Positions 35,316 to 43,343 of a stretch of 64,000 nucleotides of DNA are shown in pieces (positions within the stretch are counted from its first letter, which is position 1; each line of letters begins with the position of its first letter). The notes below the pieces were generated by a model. It was given only the letters and a program-made list of their open reading frames with translations. It had not been told where the DNA came from and searched no databases. A program made the position numbers and the translations under genes. The DNA is from Anaerolineae bacterium (GTDB lineage Bacteria; Chloroflexota; Anaerolineae; Aggregatilineales; Phototrophicaceae). The stretch spans positions 431,135 through 495,134 of the forward strand of contig JALHQT010000005.1 of assembly GCA_022841825.1 (NCBI GenBank), written 5' to 3'.

Positions 35316-37219
35316 CGTCCAGTAAGGTCACGCTTCCTGCTTCAGCACCCACACTGTCTCAGCGAGACCTGTGGAAGGTGCGCCAGGTAAGGCTCCCCGG
35401 CCTGATGGTGCATTGGGTCATGCTGGCAGCTGCGTTGCTCCTCTGGTTTGCAGCGCTTCCTCTGATTGACCTGCGAGGTATGACGGATCTGGGCTTAATC
35501 ACGGTTCTGCCCGTTCATTACTTCTTTGCCCTGGGCATCGTGATCCTGAGCTGTTGCCTGATGATCCGAAATGCTCAGGCGTATCCAAGACTGCTGCTGC
35601 TGCACAGCGTCCTGCTCATCTTTATCCTGCATGGCACGCCAACCCTGCTCTATGGTTCGCTGCGATATTCGTGGGCATGGAAACATGTCGGCATCGTCGA
35701 TTACATCAATCGCTTCGGAGTGGTCAACCCCACGATCGCCGAGATGAACGTCTATCATAACTGGCCTGGTTTCTTCACATTAAGCGCCTTTCTCGACCAG
35801 GCAAGCGGTTTAGCGAACCCGCTCGGCTACGCACAACTGGCGACCCTGTTCTTCAACCTGCTTGCACTTGGATTACTTCTGCTGATCTTCCGTTCGCTAA
35901 CCACCGACGAACGACTCGTCTGGCTCAGCGCGCTGTTCTATTTTCTGACGAGTTGGGTGGGGCAGGACTATTATGCCCCCCAGGCGCTGGCGTTCGTCTT
36001 ACATCTCGCCGTCATCGGCATCAATTTGCGCTGGTTTCGTGACTTAACTCCAGCGAACAAAGACGCCATCAGAGCGCGTCTTCGGTTCAAGTGGCTCGCC
36101 AACCTGTACTATTGGGGCGTAAGGCATTCCAGACCTGAAGGGATCGCCGGGACGGACGTGACCCCTGCACGTCGCATTGGTTTGATCCTGATGTGCATGA
36201 TCTTCATTATCGTGATCGTCACATCGCACCAACTTACGCCAATTATGACGCTGCTCATGCTCGCGGTACTCGTCGTCTTCCGGCAGTCGAACGCATATTA
36301 CCTGCCCGTTTTTGTCATCATCATGACGCTGGCGTGGATGTTTTTCCCCGCTGAAATCTATGCGGGCAACGTCATCCAGTCCACAGTGAAGTCGCTCTCT
36401 GGCACTGCCGAGACCGTGCAGCTCATTGACCTGAACGCGGTCAGCCCCGAGGGTCAGATCATCGCGATCATCGGCCGCTTGCAGACGGTCGCTGTCTGGG
36501 GTTTGGGAGCGCTCAGCGTCCTACGCCGGCTCTGGCTGGGCAAGTGGGATGTCGCGCCGATTCTCCTGGCATTCTGCCCATTTCCTATTTTGGTGGTCAA
36601 CAACTACGGCGGGGAGATGATTTTCCGGATCTACATGTTCAGCTTGCCTTTCATGGCTTTCCTCGGTGCGGGGCTTTTCCTGCCCGATGCCAACCGAGGG
36701 CGCAGTTGGTTCACGACGATGCTGACCACTGCGATTTCCGTGATTTTTGCTGCAGCGCTGCTGTTTCCCTACTATGGCAAAGACAGCCAGTACTATTTCT
36801 CACCGGAGGAAGTTGCCGCAGGGCAGTACATTGTCGATAACGCACCCGAAGGGGCGCTGATTATCGAAGGGACACGCAACTACCCGTCGCGCTATCAGAA
36901 CTACGAGTATTACACGTACGTCGCGCTGTCTCGGGAATCGAATGAGGCGCAGGAACGTTTCCTTGCCGACCCTGTGGGGGTCATGGAAAGATGGATGAGC
37001 AATCGCGAATACACAGCGTCGTACCTTATCATCACGCGTAGCCAGAAGGTTGAAGTCTCCATCACGGGACCCATGCCGTTGGGATCTCTGGATATGATTG
37101 AGAATCGCCTGCTCAATTCGCCTCGCTTTGTGGTCGTCTTCCGGAACACCGATGCGATCATCTTTGCGTTTGCAGATCGATGGACAGCCCAGGTTTCGGG
37201 GCAATCTTATCCCCGCTAG
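35306..37219 (+). CDS. Multi-TM membrane protein, possibly a glycosyltransferase or polymerase
   Basis: 637 residues with about 11-13 predicted membrane helices in the first 500 residues and a C-terminal soluble domain (EEVAAGQYIVDNAPEGALIIEGTRNYPSRYQNYEYYTYV). That layout, with a tail starting VDNAPEGALI, is like the GT-C type enzymes and Wzy-like proteins of surface glycan loci, but no family can be named with certainty. Its GTG start at 35306 has AAGGGG 7 bases upstream; ATG 35312 is an ATGA overlap with the flippase stop. Co-translated with the flippase fusion. Confidence 0.75.
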   Translation: MHMTSSKVTLPASAPTLSQRDLWKVRQVRLPGLMVHWVMLAAALLLWFAALPLIDLRGMTDLGLITVLPVHYFFALGIVILSCCLMIRNAQAYPRLLLLHSVLLIFILHGTPTLLYGSLRYSWAWKHVGIVDYINRFGVVNPTIAEMNVYHNWPGFFTLSAFLDQASGLANPLGYAQLATLFFNLLALGLLLLIFRSLTTDERLVWLSALFYFLTSWVGQDYYAPQALAFVLHLAVIGINLRWFRDLTPANKDAIRARLRFKWLANLYYWGVRHSRPEGIAGTDVTPARRIGLILMCMIFIIVIVTSHQLTPIMTLLMLAVLVVFRQSNAYYLPVFVIIMTLAWMFFPAEIYAGNVIQSTVKSLSGTAETVQLIDLNAVSPEGQIIAIIGRLQTVAVWGLGALSVLRRLWLGKWDVAPILLAFCPFPILVVNNYGGEMIFRIYMFSLPFMAFLGAGLFLPDANRGRSWFTTMLTTAISVIFAAALLFPYYGKDSQYYFSPEEVAAGQYIVDNAPEGALIIEGTRNYPSRYQNYEYYTYVALSRESNEAQERFLADPVGVMERWMSNREYTASYLIITRSQKVEVSITGPMPLGSLDMIENRLLNSPRFVVVFRNTDAIIFAFADRWTAQVSGQSYPR

Positions 37220-37288
37220 CAAATGCATTCGAGGAGTGTTGGTCTTGGTGGTTTCGATGGTTGTTCTCGGGCGTATGGACGGTCAAAG

Positions 37289-38446
37289 ATGAATCGCAAA
37301 CCCACACCCAGCGAGCAGCTTTCCCAGGAAATGGATCAGTTGCTGGCGCATACGACCCGCGACACTGAATCGCCGGCAAACCTGTACCTCATGCTAACGA
37401 CTCAGCGGATACTGCAGGAAGCGCTGGAAGGCGAAGCCGACAGTTACCTGGGTCGCGGACGGCATGAAAAGCGCCGGTCGCCATTCGGACGCCGCAATGG
37501 CTACAAGACCGTAAAGCTCACGCTGTCGCAGGGTGAACTTGAGCTTCGAGTGCCACAGGTGCGCGGTGCTCCATCGCCCTACCACTCCAGGCTGCTGGAA
37601 CAGCTGAAGGACAATGCAACCAGTCTGGAATACCTCATTGACCACCTCTACGGGCGCAAGTTTACAAACGATGATGTCGCGAATTTGCTGCACGCCTATC
37701 AGGTCAAAAAGCCAGTGCTTGCACCAGAGGTCATCCTGGACATTCTCCGACGTGTGGAAGCCGATTATGCCAACCTATGCCAGCGAGACCTGAGCAAGAG
37801 CAGGATCGAACAGCTATTTCTGGCACCGGTGCGTGAGAACGAAAGAACGACCTCGCTCCCCCACGACTCGCTGCTCGCTGCCTGGGGTGTGCGCCCGGGT
37901 GGGCGGGTCGTCGTGCTACACTTTATCCGCGGGGATAAGGAAAACGAAGCGGTCTGGCGGGATTTCATCCTTGATATGCGCGACCGCGGTCTGGCGGAAC
38001 CTAAACATATCTATACACACGGGTCGTCGGCTGCCCTTTCAGCCGCCCGACGTATCTATCCGTTTGCGGCTCTCAGAGGCATTTCCTCGCTGTTGATCGC
38101 ACTGTTCGCGCTTTCAGCCCTTGCGCTAAGTATGCTCTGTCCCGACACGATGATCAGAACCGTGGTGGTCTTCCTTTTCCTCATCAGCGGCCCAGGTTTG
38201 GCGTTCGTACGACTACTTATGCTCGGAGATGAGGTCACTGAGCTTACGCTGGCGATCGTGTTCAGCCTTGCGGTCAGCACGATTGTCTCCGAAATGCTGG
38301 TACTTTCACACATATGGTCTTACGAATTGGCGATCCTCATCGTCGTCACGATCACATTGGGTGGGTTAATGCTGGACGTGTTCCCGCTTCGCCGTCAGAA
38401 GGTCAGCAAGAACTGGGCACACTATGGAATTGGTTATGGATTCTAG
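37289..38446 (+). CDS. Inactive IS256-like transposase domain fused to a DUF1616-like membrane domain
   Basis: 385 residues. Residues about 25-258 follow the Mutator/IS256 transposase plan: LQEALEGEADSYLGRGRHEKR, RRNGYKTVKLTLSQGELELRVPQVR, AAWGVRPGGRVVVLHFIRGD, and WRDFILDMRDRGL. The two Asp of the DDE site that fall in this part are lost: the usual LDA reads LAP, and the usual SDGHEGL reads THGSSAAL. The fusion point is right after AARRIYP, before the segment that normally holds the Cys/His-containing QRCxVH motif. Residues about 264-373 are four membrane helices with LFLISGPGLAFVRLLML, like DUF1616. The frame is open throughout. The ATG at 37289 is preferred over 37223. A dead, possibly domesticated transposase in a glycan operon. 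Confidence 0.75.
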   Translation: MNRKPTPSEQLSQEMDQLLAHTTRDTESPANLYLMLTTQRILQEALEGEADSYLGRGRHEKRRSPFGRRNGYKTVKLTLSQGELELRVPQVRGAPSPYHSRLLEQLKDNATSLEYLIDHLYGRKFTNDDVANLLHAYQVKKPVLAPEVILDILRRVEADYANLCQRDLSKSRIEQLFLAPVRENERTTSLPHDSLLAAWGVRPGGRVVVLHFIRGDKENEAVWRDFILDMRDRGLAEPKHIYTHGSSAALSAARRIYPFAALRGISSLLIALFALSALALSMLCPDTMIRTVVVFLFLISGPGLAFVRLLMLGDEVTELTLAIVFSLAVSTIVSEMLVLSHIWSYELAILIVVTITLGGLMLDVFPLRRQKVSKNWAHYGIGYGF

Positions 38447-39239
38447 CCTTCTAAACCTGGTCAGTTCCATATCCTTTCTCTTTCTCGCCCCTCTGATCAC
38501 GCTCAAGGTTATCTTCCAGGCGTATGGCAGCGGCAGACTGCTCATATGGAGTCGTAGGCTTAATCCAATCCTCTTTATCCTTTCCGGGGTATTCCTCGCA
38601 TCTATTGCCATGCGGATCATGGTGATCTCTCAAGAGTCAGCACTGAGCGAACAGAACATCATCGTTACCTCTACGGTGGCTGTGACCGAGCTTGCTGATC
38701 TGCCAATCGAAACGGAAATTTCGTCTCCGCAATTAGTGTTTACATCCACCGTTATTACGGTGCAGACGGCAAGTGCAACCGCAACGATGACCGCCAGCCC
38801 AACCGTGACACAAACCGCCAGCCCTACTGCGACACAGACGGCGAGTGCAACCGCAACGATGACCGCCAGCCCAACCATGACACAAACCGCAACCCCGACC
38901 GCGAGCGTGATGGCAACAGAAACTGCCAGCCCAACCGCATCAGCAAACCCGACAGAATCCATGCCTGCGCTGGCGGATGTCCTGGCAGGGCTGCTCCCGG
39001 GTACGCCCAACCAGTTTGACTGCGTTACGTACAAAGAGAACTACGAAATCCTGCAGGGCGCGCTGGAACGAGGAGACCCGACTTACCTCCCCGCCGAGCG
39101 TCTGTTCAGCTCGGCGGACAGCGCTGTAAGGCTGATCTATCTATCGTGTCTGGAAGCTGGAGCTTTGCGCATTAGGCAGATCGACCCTGGACTGTACAGT
39201 GACCTACGGTTTGAGGTTCGACTTATCCTGGCGAATTGA
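38424..39239 (+). CDS. Membrane protein with a Thr/Ala/Ser-rich repeat linker
   Basis: 271 residues from ATG 38424, overlapping the previous gene by 23 bp; ATG 38436 is an alternative. Two membrane helices (SFLFLAPLITLKVIFQAY and PILFILSGVFLASIAMRIMV) are followed by an extracytoplasmic stalk of TATxTASPT repeats (about residues 110-180), likely flexible and possibly glycosylated, and a C-terminal domain with one Cys pair region (DCVTYKENYEIL, LSCLEAGALRI). No family is recognised. It closes the surface-glycan operon. Confidence 0.7.
   Translation: MELVMDSSLLNLVSSISFLFLAPLITLKVIFQAYGSGRLLIWSRRLNPILFILSGVFLASIAMRIMVISQESALSEQNIIVTSTVAVTELADLPIETEISSPQLVFTSTVITVQTASATATMTASPTVTQTASPTATQTASATATMTASPTMTQTATPTASVMATETASPTASANPTESMPALADVLAGLLPGTPNQFDCVTYKENYEILQGALERGDPTYLPAERLFSSADSAVRLIYLSCLEAGALRIRQIDPGLYSDLRFEVRLILAN
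38763..38890 (+). repeat. 72-bp tandem repeat in the Thr/Ala/Ser-rich linker
   Basis: CAGACGGC-AGTGCAACCGC and the following bases at 38763-38818 recur almost unchanged from 38835 to 38890, a period of 72 bp or 24 codons. The few differences include one G/A change at the repeated CCAACC(G/A)TGACAC. Such near-identical tandem units expand or shrink easily, so linker length may vary between strains. Confidence 0.7.
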
Positions 39240-39373
39240 ACGAATTCTGCCGCGCCTGTGCGCTCTTGTTCGCAATCCTCGTTCGAGATCGTGAGCGCGC
39301 GATGGTCTCCTTTCTCGTGCTGAGCTGGAATATGCGGAGATTCAGGCATGGAGGGTCTATCACCTAGACTCCC

Positions 39374-39535
39374 CTATTTCACAATCTGCCACACTCGTTG
39401 CGGCGACACGCCATATTCGCGCGCCAGATCGCTGATCCTCGCGCCCGCTGCGTGGCGCTTTCGGATGCGGATGTCGCGCGCCGCGTTCGTCTGCGGCTGT
39501 ACAATATGTGCGTGATAGAGAATTTGGAGCACCAA
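39374..39535 (-). CDS. Mini helix-turn-helix protein (divergent twin A)
   Basis: 53 codons from TTG 39535 to TAG 39374-39376. The frame is open further upstream to about 39610 without an ATG. It ends with ARDIRIRKRHAAG, then ISDLAREYGVSPQRVWQIVK, a clear helix-turn-helix. The plus-strand ORF ending at 39827 has the same ending (VAREYGISPQRAHQIV), so the two are divergent paralogues. No Shine-Dalgarno is obvious. It may be a phage- or plasmid-type DNA-binding peptide, or a remnant of a larger gene. Confidence 0.5.
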   Translation of the reverse strand: MVLQILYHAHIVQPQTNAARDIRIRKRHAAGARISDLAREYGVSPQRVWQIVK

Positions 39536-39641
39536 GCGCTTCGCGTTCGGCAGTTCAAAACTGAGGACACTTTCGCGACCCTCAACCCCTGTAGGGTCAC
39601 TGCTTTACACAACCCTTGAAAGCGCCACGCGGCGCATCCTC

Positions 39642-39664
39642 ACCCGCTTGTACGCGGGTTTTTT
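39642..39664 (+). terminator. Intrinsic terminator-like hairpin
   Basis: ACCCGC (39642-39647) pairs with GCGGGT (39654-39659), loop TTGTAC, followed by TTTTT into 39664. It overlaps the start of twin B, so it could be an attenuator for that gene or the end of an older + strand transcript. Confidence 0.55.
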
Positions 39665-39827
39665 GCTTCCCGACAAGCCCCTCACCAAGAAGCATATCTC
39701 CAAAGCAGAACGCAATGCCGACATCATCGCACGACACCAAGCAGGTGAGAACCTGTCGGAAGTCGCGCGCGAATACGGCATCAGCCCACAGCGCGCGCAT
39801 CAGATTGTGACGGGCAAGTCGAACTGA
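39663..39827 (+). CDS. Mini helix-turn-helix protein (divergent twin B)
   Basis: 54 codons from TTG 39663 to TGA 39825-39827. There is no ATG in the frame upstream, so a standard start is lacking. The sequence reads KHISKAERNADIIARHQAGE followed by the helix-turn-helix LSEVAREYGISPQRAHQIVTG, closely similar to twin A on the other strand. Both would be missed by callers that require ATG. Its start falls directly in the T-run of a terminator-like hairpin. Either a small regulator pair or decayed gene ends next to the insertion sequence. Confidence 0.5.
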   Translation: MLPDKPLTKKHISKAERNADIIARHQAGENLSEVAREYGISPQRAHQIVTGKSN

Positions 39828-39873
39828 CCAACAGCGAAGGATTGCTATATAGATTAGGACGCAACATCCCTGA

Positions 39874-39901
39874 CACCGTCCCGTCGAAATGACGGGCGGT
39901 G
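39874..39901. other. Strong hairpin beside the insertion sequence
   Basis: CACCG-T-CCCGTC pairs with GACGGG-CGGTG around a GAAAT loop: 11 base pairs with one bulged T. It lies between twin B and the left IS end, 12 bp from the GGCTACTT end motif. No T-run follows, so it is either a hairpin shielding the IS from outside transcription or part of the ancestral intergenic region. Confidence 0.45.
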
Positions 39902-39905
39902 ATCC

Positions 39906-41175
39906 CTGTGCCGGCTACTTAGGCCATCCGAGCCAGATTCTCCGCTCAGGCAGCCCATTGGTAGTCATGGTGCAAACCACCGAGAAGCGGGATACGCCTG
40001 AGTTGAGATAGCGGCGGGATGATCGGGGACGGTGCACTGGCAGGGATCGGGATTTGACCGTTGATGCCCTGATGAGGACGCGCGTGATTGAAGTAACGAA
40101 CGTACGCGGCGACCGTGCGTCGCAGGTGGCGTTCACTCAGGATCAAGATGTGATCCAGCAGTTCTCGCCTGACGCTACCGATGAAGCGCTCGCACACTGC
40201 ATTGGCTTTGGGCGCTCCAAAGGGTGTACGGATCACCTCGATGCCGGTTCCGGCTGCCACACGGTCGAAGCGGTCGCCATATTTGCCATCATTGTCGCGG
40301 ATGAGAAACCGCGGCCTTTCACCAAACGGCGTGGCTTCCCGCAGTTGCTGCCCCATCCAGGCATCGCTTGGTGAGCGGGTGACAGCGAAGTGAACGACGC
40401 GTCGCGAACCCAGCTCGATGATGATGAAGACGAAGATGGCTCGAAACCACAGGTCGTATGTCTGGAGGAACTCGCACGCCCAGGTGTCATGCGCGTGATT
40501 CCTCAGAAAGGTTGCCCAGGTCTGACCGGTCTGCCGAGGCGGGCGCGCTCGACGGGCTTGGCGCACGTATTTGGCAACTGTGCGCTTACTGAGTGGATAG
40601 CCCAACTTGTGAAGCTCATCCTGAATACGCTTGGCACCCCACAACCGATTGTCAAGTGCCATCGTCTGGATCAGCGCAACGACGTCCGGTGGAATGCGTG
40701 ACGGTCGTGTCTTTGCTTTGGACTTGTGACGCCAGAACAAGCGAAAGCCCTGACGATGCCAGTGAACCAGCGTTTCCGGTTTGACATCAGCAAGGACACT
40801 TTCCAAGTGCGTATTCGCCCTGCGAGGACAACCAACAACCCTCTATCCGATGAAGTCAATACCGAGCGTTTCGTCTGACGACCTAGAACAATCAGCTGTT
40901 GGCGCAAGAAAGCATTCTCAGCGACTAACTCGGATTTGCTGCGAGACATGTCGATGACTGCTCCCAGCAGGAGACCGGCGTTCGCAGGCTGTGTCCAGTG
41001 TTTCAAGCGTTCTTCAACGCGCTGATGGACAAAAACGAATCCTTGACGGAGCGCTTGGTGCAGGAATTGAAGTAGCATCGACTGTTCTCATTGGGGATTG
41101 GATATCACATGCGACTGCGGATTGTAGCTTTGTTTCGAGGCGAATCCAGCGCAGATGGCTAAAGTATCCCCACAG
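39906..41175 (-). mobile_element. Insertion sequence with integrase-core transposase (about 1.27 kb)
   Basis: The left end has GGCTACTTAGGCCATCCGAG at 39913-39932. An imperfect inverted copy, GATGGCTAAAGTATCC, lies at 41154-41169, so the ends sit near 39906 and 41175. The only gene inside is the transposase, on the - strand and frameshifted. The same left-end motif (GGCTACTT, 13 bases to ATCCGAG) recurs at 63706-63725 next to a second transposase of the same family. Exact borders and target duplication could not be fixed. Confidence 0.65.
39946..41078 (-). pseudogene. Frameshifted integrase-core (rve/DDE) transposase
   Basis: The first part, read from about 41078, gives AENAFLRQQLIVLGRQTKRSVLTSSDRGLLVVLAGRIRTWK. 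The second part, in another frame and read from 40806 to 39946, continues SVLADVKPETLVHWHRQGFRLFWRHKSK and the whole integrase core: DTWACEF (first Asp), RFLIRDNDGKYG (second Asp), and NAVCERFIGSVRRELLDH (Glu), ending YFNHARPHQGINGQIP. The frame changes at about 40805-40815 within ACTTGGAAAGTG. A programmed slip cannot be excluded, but there is no classic slippery heptamer, so a simple inactivating indel is more likely. Confidence 0.8.
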
Positions 41176-41272
41176 AGACGCGCATCAGCATCGTTATCGC
41201 TTACGTCATTGGGGTATGGTTTTCTATTTGTTCTCCCATGATGGCAATCCGTCTCAAGTATTTAAAACACCG

Positions 41273-42091
41273 TTAGATCGGCTGCTCTGGAGGATGAATC
41301 TGTGCGCTCAATCCGCCATCAACTGCGATCACCTGCCCGGTGATATACGACGCGTCGTCCGATGCCAGGAACGCGACCACCGCGGCGACATCGGATGGCG
41401 TACCCGGGCGGCGGATGCTGAGAAACGCCGAGGTCTCCCGCACATATTCCGCATCCGCGACAGGATCGAGATTCATCGGCGTCCACCCAGGCGCAACTGC
41501 GTTGACGCGAACGCCGTATTCGCCCAGGTCCATTGCCAGATTTCGGGTCAAGGCGTCGAGCGCACCCTTTGTCATGCCATAGGGTAGCCCCGGAAGCTGG
41601 GCGCGCTGCCCACCGACTGAAGAGATGTTGACGATCACGCCCGCGCCCTTCTGCTGCATCACCGCTGCCGCGCGCTGACTCAGCATGAGCGGTGCCCGCA
41701 CATTGATCGCCCACTGCCGCTCTATTGACTCTGCGGACAGGTCGGCAAGTCGAGTACGCTGGATGTCGGCTGCGTTATTGACGAGCAGGTCTACAGAGCC
41801 GTATGATTCGACGGCGAATGACACTACCCGTTCAAGATCGGTTTCGTGCGTCAGGTCGCCTGCCAGGCTTCTGGTCGCCCCCCCCAATTCACGAATGGCA
41901 AGCGCAGCCGCAGTCGTTTCTTGCGCCTCCAACCCGCAAAGGACGACATTCATTCCTTCGCGCGCAAGCCGGGCGGCAATGCCGAGACCGATGCCTCGGC
42001 TTGCGCCGGTGACAATCGCGGTGCGGTGCGCAAGTTCGCGGTATCGCTGCGGCAGCGTGTCGTAAACGTGAATGACGTCGGTATGGCGCAT
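41273..42091 (-). CDS. SDR-family oxidoreductase (sugar-acid dehydrogenase type)
   Basis: 272 residues of classical short-chain dehydrogenase. The NAD(P) loop is TGASRGIG (28-35), with NNAA (105-108), Ser157/158, Tyr171 and Lys175 (YGMTK), and the C-terminal ITGQVIAVDGG. Its ATG directly follows the TAG of the ManD-type dehydratase gene with no spacer, so both are translated together. With that partner it could be D-mannonate/D-fructuronate oxidoreductase of the SDR kind, or act on a keto-deoxy sugar acid. The first about 20 residues are outside the usual fold, so a later start is possible. Confidence 0.88.
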   Translation of the reverse strand: MRHTDVIHVYDTLPQRYRELAHRTAIVTGASRGIGLGIAARLAREGMNVVLCGLEAQETTAAALAIRELGGATRSLAGDLTHETDLERVVSFAVESYGSVDLLVNNAADIQRTRLADLSAESIERQWAINVRAPLMLSQRAAAVMQQKGAGVIVNISSVGGQRAQLPGLPYGMTKGALDALTRNLAMDLGEYGVRVNAVAPGWTPMNLDPVADAEYVRETSAFLSIRRPGTPSDVAAVVAFLASDDASYITGQVIAVDGGLSAQIHPPEQPI

Positions 42092-43282
42092 CTACCAATC
42101 CTGTACGCTGCCATCAGGGCGGCGCAGCGTGGGCAAATAACCGCCGGGCTGAAATGGGTAGCGCGCAGCGGCGGCTTCGTTCACGTCGGTGCCTAACCCG
42201 GGGGCATCACTCACCCGCAGCAATCCATCGGCAAAAGTTGGCGTGCCTCGGAAAACGTCGGCAACTTCCTCTGGAAAGATTGAACTTTCTTGCACACCAA
42301 AATTCGGGATCGCCATATCCGTATGGACGTTTGCGGCGTGGGTAATCGGCGCAACATCTGGCGGACCATGAAATGCCATCTTTACATGATACGCCTCAGC
42401 GATAGCGGCGATTTTGCGCGCTTCGCTAATGCCTCCGATATGGGCGATGTCCACCCGCACATAGTCGATCAACTGCTGTGTGATCAATGGCAGGCATTCC
42501 CATCGATGATTGAACAGCTCGCCCATCGCCAATGGTGTTGTGCTGTGTTGGCGAACAATATTCAGGCTTTCCTTGTGTTCCGGTCGAATCGGGTCTTCAA
42601 GAAAGAATGGGCGATACGGTTCCAGATCGTGCGCAAGACGTGCCGCCTGGATGGGCGTCAGGCGTTCATGAACATCGTGGAGGATTTCCGGCGTTTCTCC
42701 CAGCTCGTGGCGCAGCGCTTCGAACAGCCGGGGAATGGCGCGCAGGTAGGGCGCATCCTCAAACGGTTGATAATAGGTGGTGGAGTCTATCCAGGTTGTG
42801 TCGGGGAATTGTGCCTCTCCGGGCACATCCACTTGCGCCCGGAAGACCGTGTAGCCGAGCGCATGCGCCGCGCGGATGTTGTCGGCGATTTCGGCTGCGT
42901 CGCGCCCATCGCAGTGGCGGTAGGCAAGCGCGCCTGCCCGTGTAGGTCCTCCGAGCAAGGCGTAGACGGGCAGCCCCGCTTGCTTGCCCTTGATGTCCCA
43001 AAGCGCCAGATCAATCCCGGCGAGCGCCGTCATCAGCACCGGACCTCCACGCCAGTAGGTCCCACGAAAGATCGACTGCCAGGTATCTTCGATTCGCCCG
43101 GCATCGCGCCCAATCAGCAGTGGGGCGATGTGGTCGCGCAGTGCGCTTGCGACCGCCAGTTCGCGCCCATTCAACGTGGCATCGCCCCAACCATAGAGAC
43201 CGGGCTGATCGGTGACGACTTTGACCAGCACGTAGTTGCGCCCAGGGCAGGTAACGACGATCTGGATGTCTGTAATTTTCAT
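42092..43282 (-). CDS. Enolase-superfamily sugar acid dehydratase, ManD-like
   Basis: 396 residues from the ATG that begins MKITDIQIVVTCPGRNYVLVK; CPGRN and the loop DATLNGRELAVAS are typical of D-mannonate dehydratases of the mandelate racemase group. IGRDAGRIEDTWQSIFRGTYWRGGPVLMTALAGIDLALWDIKGK and EILHDVHERLTPIQAARLAHDLEPYRPFFLEDP, which carry metal ligands, and MGELFNH match too. The reaction is removal of water from a sugar acid to a 2-keto-3-deoxy acid. ManD members act on D-mannonate or D-gluconate; L-fuconate dehydratase is an alternative given the neighbouring lactonase and aldose dehydrogenase. First gene of a - strand unit, with the SDR behind it. Confidence 0.88.
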   Translation of the reverse strand: MKITDIQIVVTCPGRNYVLVKVVTDQPGLYGWGDATLNGRELAVASALRDHIAPLLIGRDAGRIEDTWQSIFRGTYWRGGPVLMTALAGIDLALWDIKGKQAGLPVYALLGGPTRAGALAYRHCDGRDAAEIADNIRAAHALGYTVFRAQVDVPGEAQFPDTTWIDSTTYYQPFEDAPYLRAIPRLFEALRHELGETPEILHDVHERLTPIQAARLAHDLEPYRPFFLEDPIRPEHKESLNIVRQHSTTPLAMGELFNHRWECLPLITQQLIDYVRVDIAHIGGISEARKIAAIAEAYHVKMAFHGPPDVAPITHAANVHTDMAIPNFGVQESSIFPEEVADVFRGTPTFADGLLRVSDAPGLGTDVNEAAAARYPFQPGGYLPTLRRPDGSVQDW

Positions 43283-43300
43283 AAGCGGGATCTCGCGAGT

Positions 43301-43340
43301 TTCACTGGTGTACTGGTGAAAAATATAAATTATAATAAGC
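43301..43340. promoter_or_regulatory. Divergent promoter with AT palindrome (regulon site 1)
   Basis: The core ATTATAAT (43329-43336), in the context AAATTATAATAA, contains TATAAT on both strands and lies between the divergent dehydratase and aldose dehydrogenase genes. An inverted pair TTCAC/GTGAA (43301-43305, 43316-43320) and a direct repeat ACTGGTG lie beside it. The + strand TATAAT is only 7 bases before the ATG at 43344, and there is no Shine-Dalgarno, so that mRNA may be leaderless. Confidence 0.5.
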
Positions 43341-43343
43341 ATC

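Noticed and set aside
38763..38890. Repeat group that could be taken for a CRISPR array
   Set aside because: Units are in frame inside a coding region, encode Thr/Ala/Ser repeats, and have no regular spacer pattern or cas genes nearby.
40800..40820. Programmed frameshift in the IS transposase
   Set aside because: No clear slippery heptamer or downstream pseudoknot was seen at the frame change; a simple indel is more likely, though a test would settle it.
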